A stretch of 5,159 nucleotides of DNA. Origin: Clostridiales bacterium (GTDB taxonomy: Bacteria; Bacillota; Clostridia; Oscillospirales; JAAYXM01). Numbering within the stretch: position 1 is the first letter of the stretch; every line of letters begins with the position of its first letter. The stretch spans positions 1 through 5,159 of the forward strand of contig JAAYXM010000239.1 of the NCBI GenBank assembly GCA_012515925.1. Reading direction: 5' to 3'. The notes below the pieces were generated by a model. It did not search any database, was not told where the DNA came from, and saw only the letters and a list, made by a program, of their open reading frames with translations. Position numbers and translations under genes: made by a program. This document shows, in pieces, positions 4,828 through 5,159 of the stretch.

Positions 4828-4840
4828 GACATAAGTTTTC

Positions 4841-4846
4841 AGAGGG
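4841..4846 (+). promoter_or_regulatory. Shine-Dalgarno of the YgjV-like gene
   Basis: AGAGGG lies 9 bp before ATG at 4856. It is moderate in strength and supports this start. Confidence 0.55.
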
Positions 4847-4855
4847 ACTACATAT

Positions 4856-5159
4856 ATGAACACAATTGCTCAAATACTCGGGTTTTTAGGCTTTTTGCTT
4901 GCGGTAATATCCTTTCAGGCAAAGACCAGAAAGGGGATACTGCTTTTTCAAATGCTGTGCGGCTTTTCCTTTACACTGCACTTTTTAATACTGGGCGCGT
5001 ATACGGGCAGTATTCTGAATATTCTATCATCCCTCCGCAGTTTGGTTTATAATTCACAAAAAAAGTGGGCGGCCTCATATGTCTGGCCATACATATTTTC
5101 CCTTGCGTTTATTTTAACAGGAGTGTTCACCCGGGAAGGAAGTATTACACTGCTGCCTG
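4856..5159 (+). CDS. YgjV-family small membrane protein, partial at right edge
   Basis: The first 101 codons of a hydrophobic protein, cut by the window edge. It opens MNTIAQILGFLGFLLAVISF (a membrane segment at about 4-20), then QAKTRKGILLFQML, a second hydrophobic stretch at about 28-50 containing HFLILGAYTGSILN, then the polar, conserved-looking ILSSLRSLVYNSQKKW, and a third segment WPYIFSLAFILTGVFT at about 77-92. The GAYTG...N...RS(L)V pattern and the overall arrangement fit the YgjV (Imp-YgjV) family of bacterial inner-membrane proteins, whose biochemical role is not established. The assignment is from memory of the family pattern and needs the missing C-terminus. It appears to have its own promoter, SD and a hairpin separating it from the HAD gene. 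Confidence 0.8.
   Translation, partial: MNTIAQILGFLGFLLAVISFQAKTRKGILLFQMLCGFSFTLHFLILGAYTGSILNILSSLRSLVYNSQKKWAASYVWPYIFSLAFILTGVFTREGSITLLP

Noticed and set aside
1..5159. Mobile element, phage, toxin-antitoxin, CRISPR or defence system
   Set aside because: No transposase, integrase, terminal repeats, repeat-spacer pattern or toxin-like pair was found; every sizeable gene belongs to a common chromosomal family.

Overview
The window looks like ordinary chromosome from a Gram-positive anaerobe of the Clostridia type. I infer this from the rplM-rpsI pair preceded by a structured leader, strong purine-rich Shine-Dalgarno sites, TTG start codons behind good SD sites, and the sequence style of the histidine kinase, response regulator and HAD proteins. 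This is a reading from family resemblance; the species cannot be named from the sequence alone. No mobile element, CRISPR array, rRNA or tRNA gene was seen.

Layout. The left half is on the minus strand. A TtcA-type PP-loop ATPase gene (2026-2745) is followed 110 bp downstream by an OmpR-family response regulator (1202-1915). The regulator overlaps by 4 bp (ATGA) a membrane sensor histidine kinase (1-1205), which runs off the left edge before the end of its ATPase domain. The regulator and kinase are clearly one translationally coupled two-component operon, with a possible promoter of its own in the 1916-2025 gap.

The 258-bp gap at 2746-3003 is divergent. It carries the ttcA leader on the minus strand. 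On the plus strand it carries a strong promoter (perfect TTGACA, 17-bp spacer, extended -10) and a folded 5' leader that I read as an L13 autoregulatory leader. That leader precedes rplM (L13, TTG start at 3004) and rpsI (S9), which overlap by one base. A perfect 13-bp hairpin lies just after rpsI.

The right part, on the plus strand, holds a HAD-superfamily phosphatase (3993-4664, TTG start with its own possible promoter) and a perfect 14-bp hairpin at 4716-4748. It ends with the beginning of a YgjV-type small membrane protein (from 4856), cut by the right edge.

The genes form separate functional units: signalling, tRNA thiolation, ribosome assembly, small-molecule phosphate hydrolysis and an uncharacterised membrane protein. 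I found no convincing new multi-gene system. The most interesting non-coding object is the L13 leader, which folds on paper into a three-way junction. Lesser curiosities are five GAG-containing decamers in helical phase in the ttcA leader, two near-perfect hairpins lacking T-tracts, and gene-like antisense coding in the gap before ygjV.
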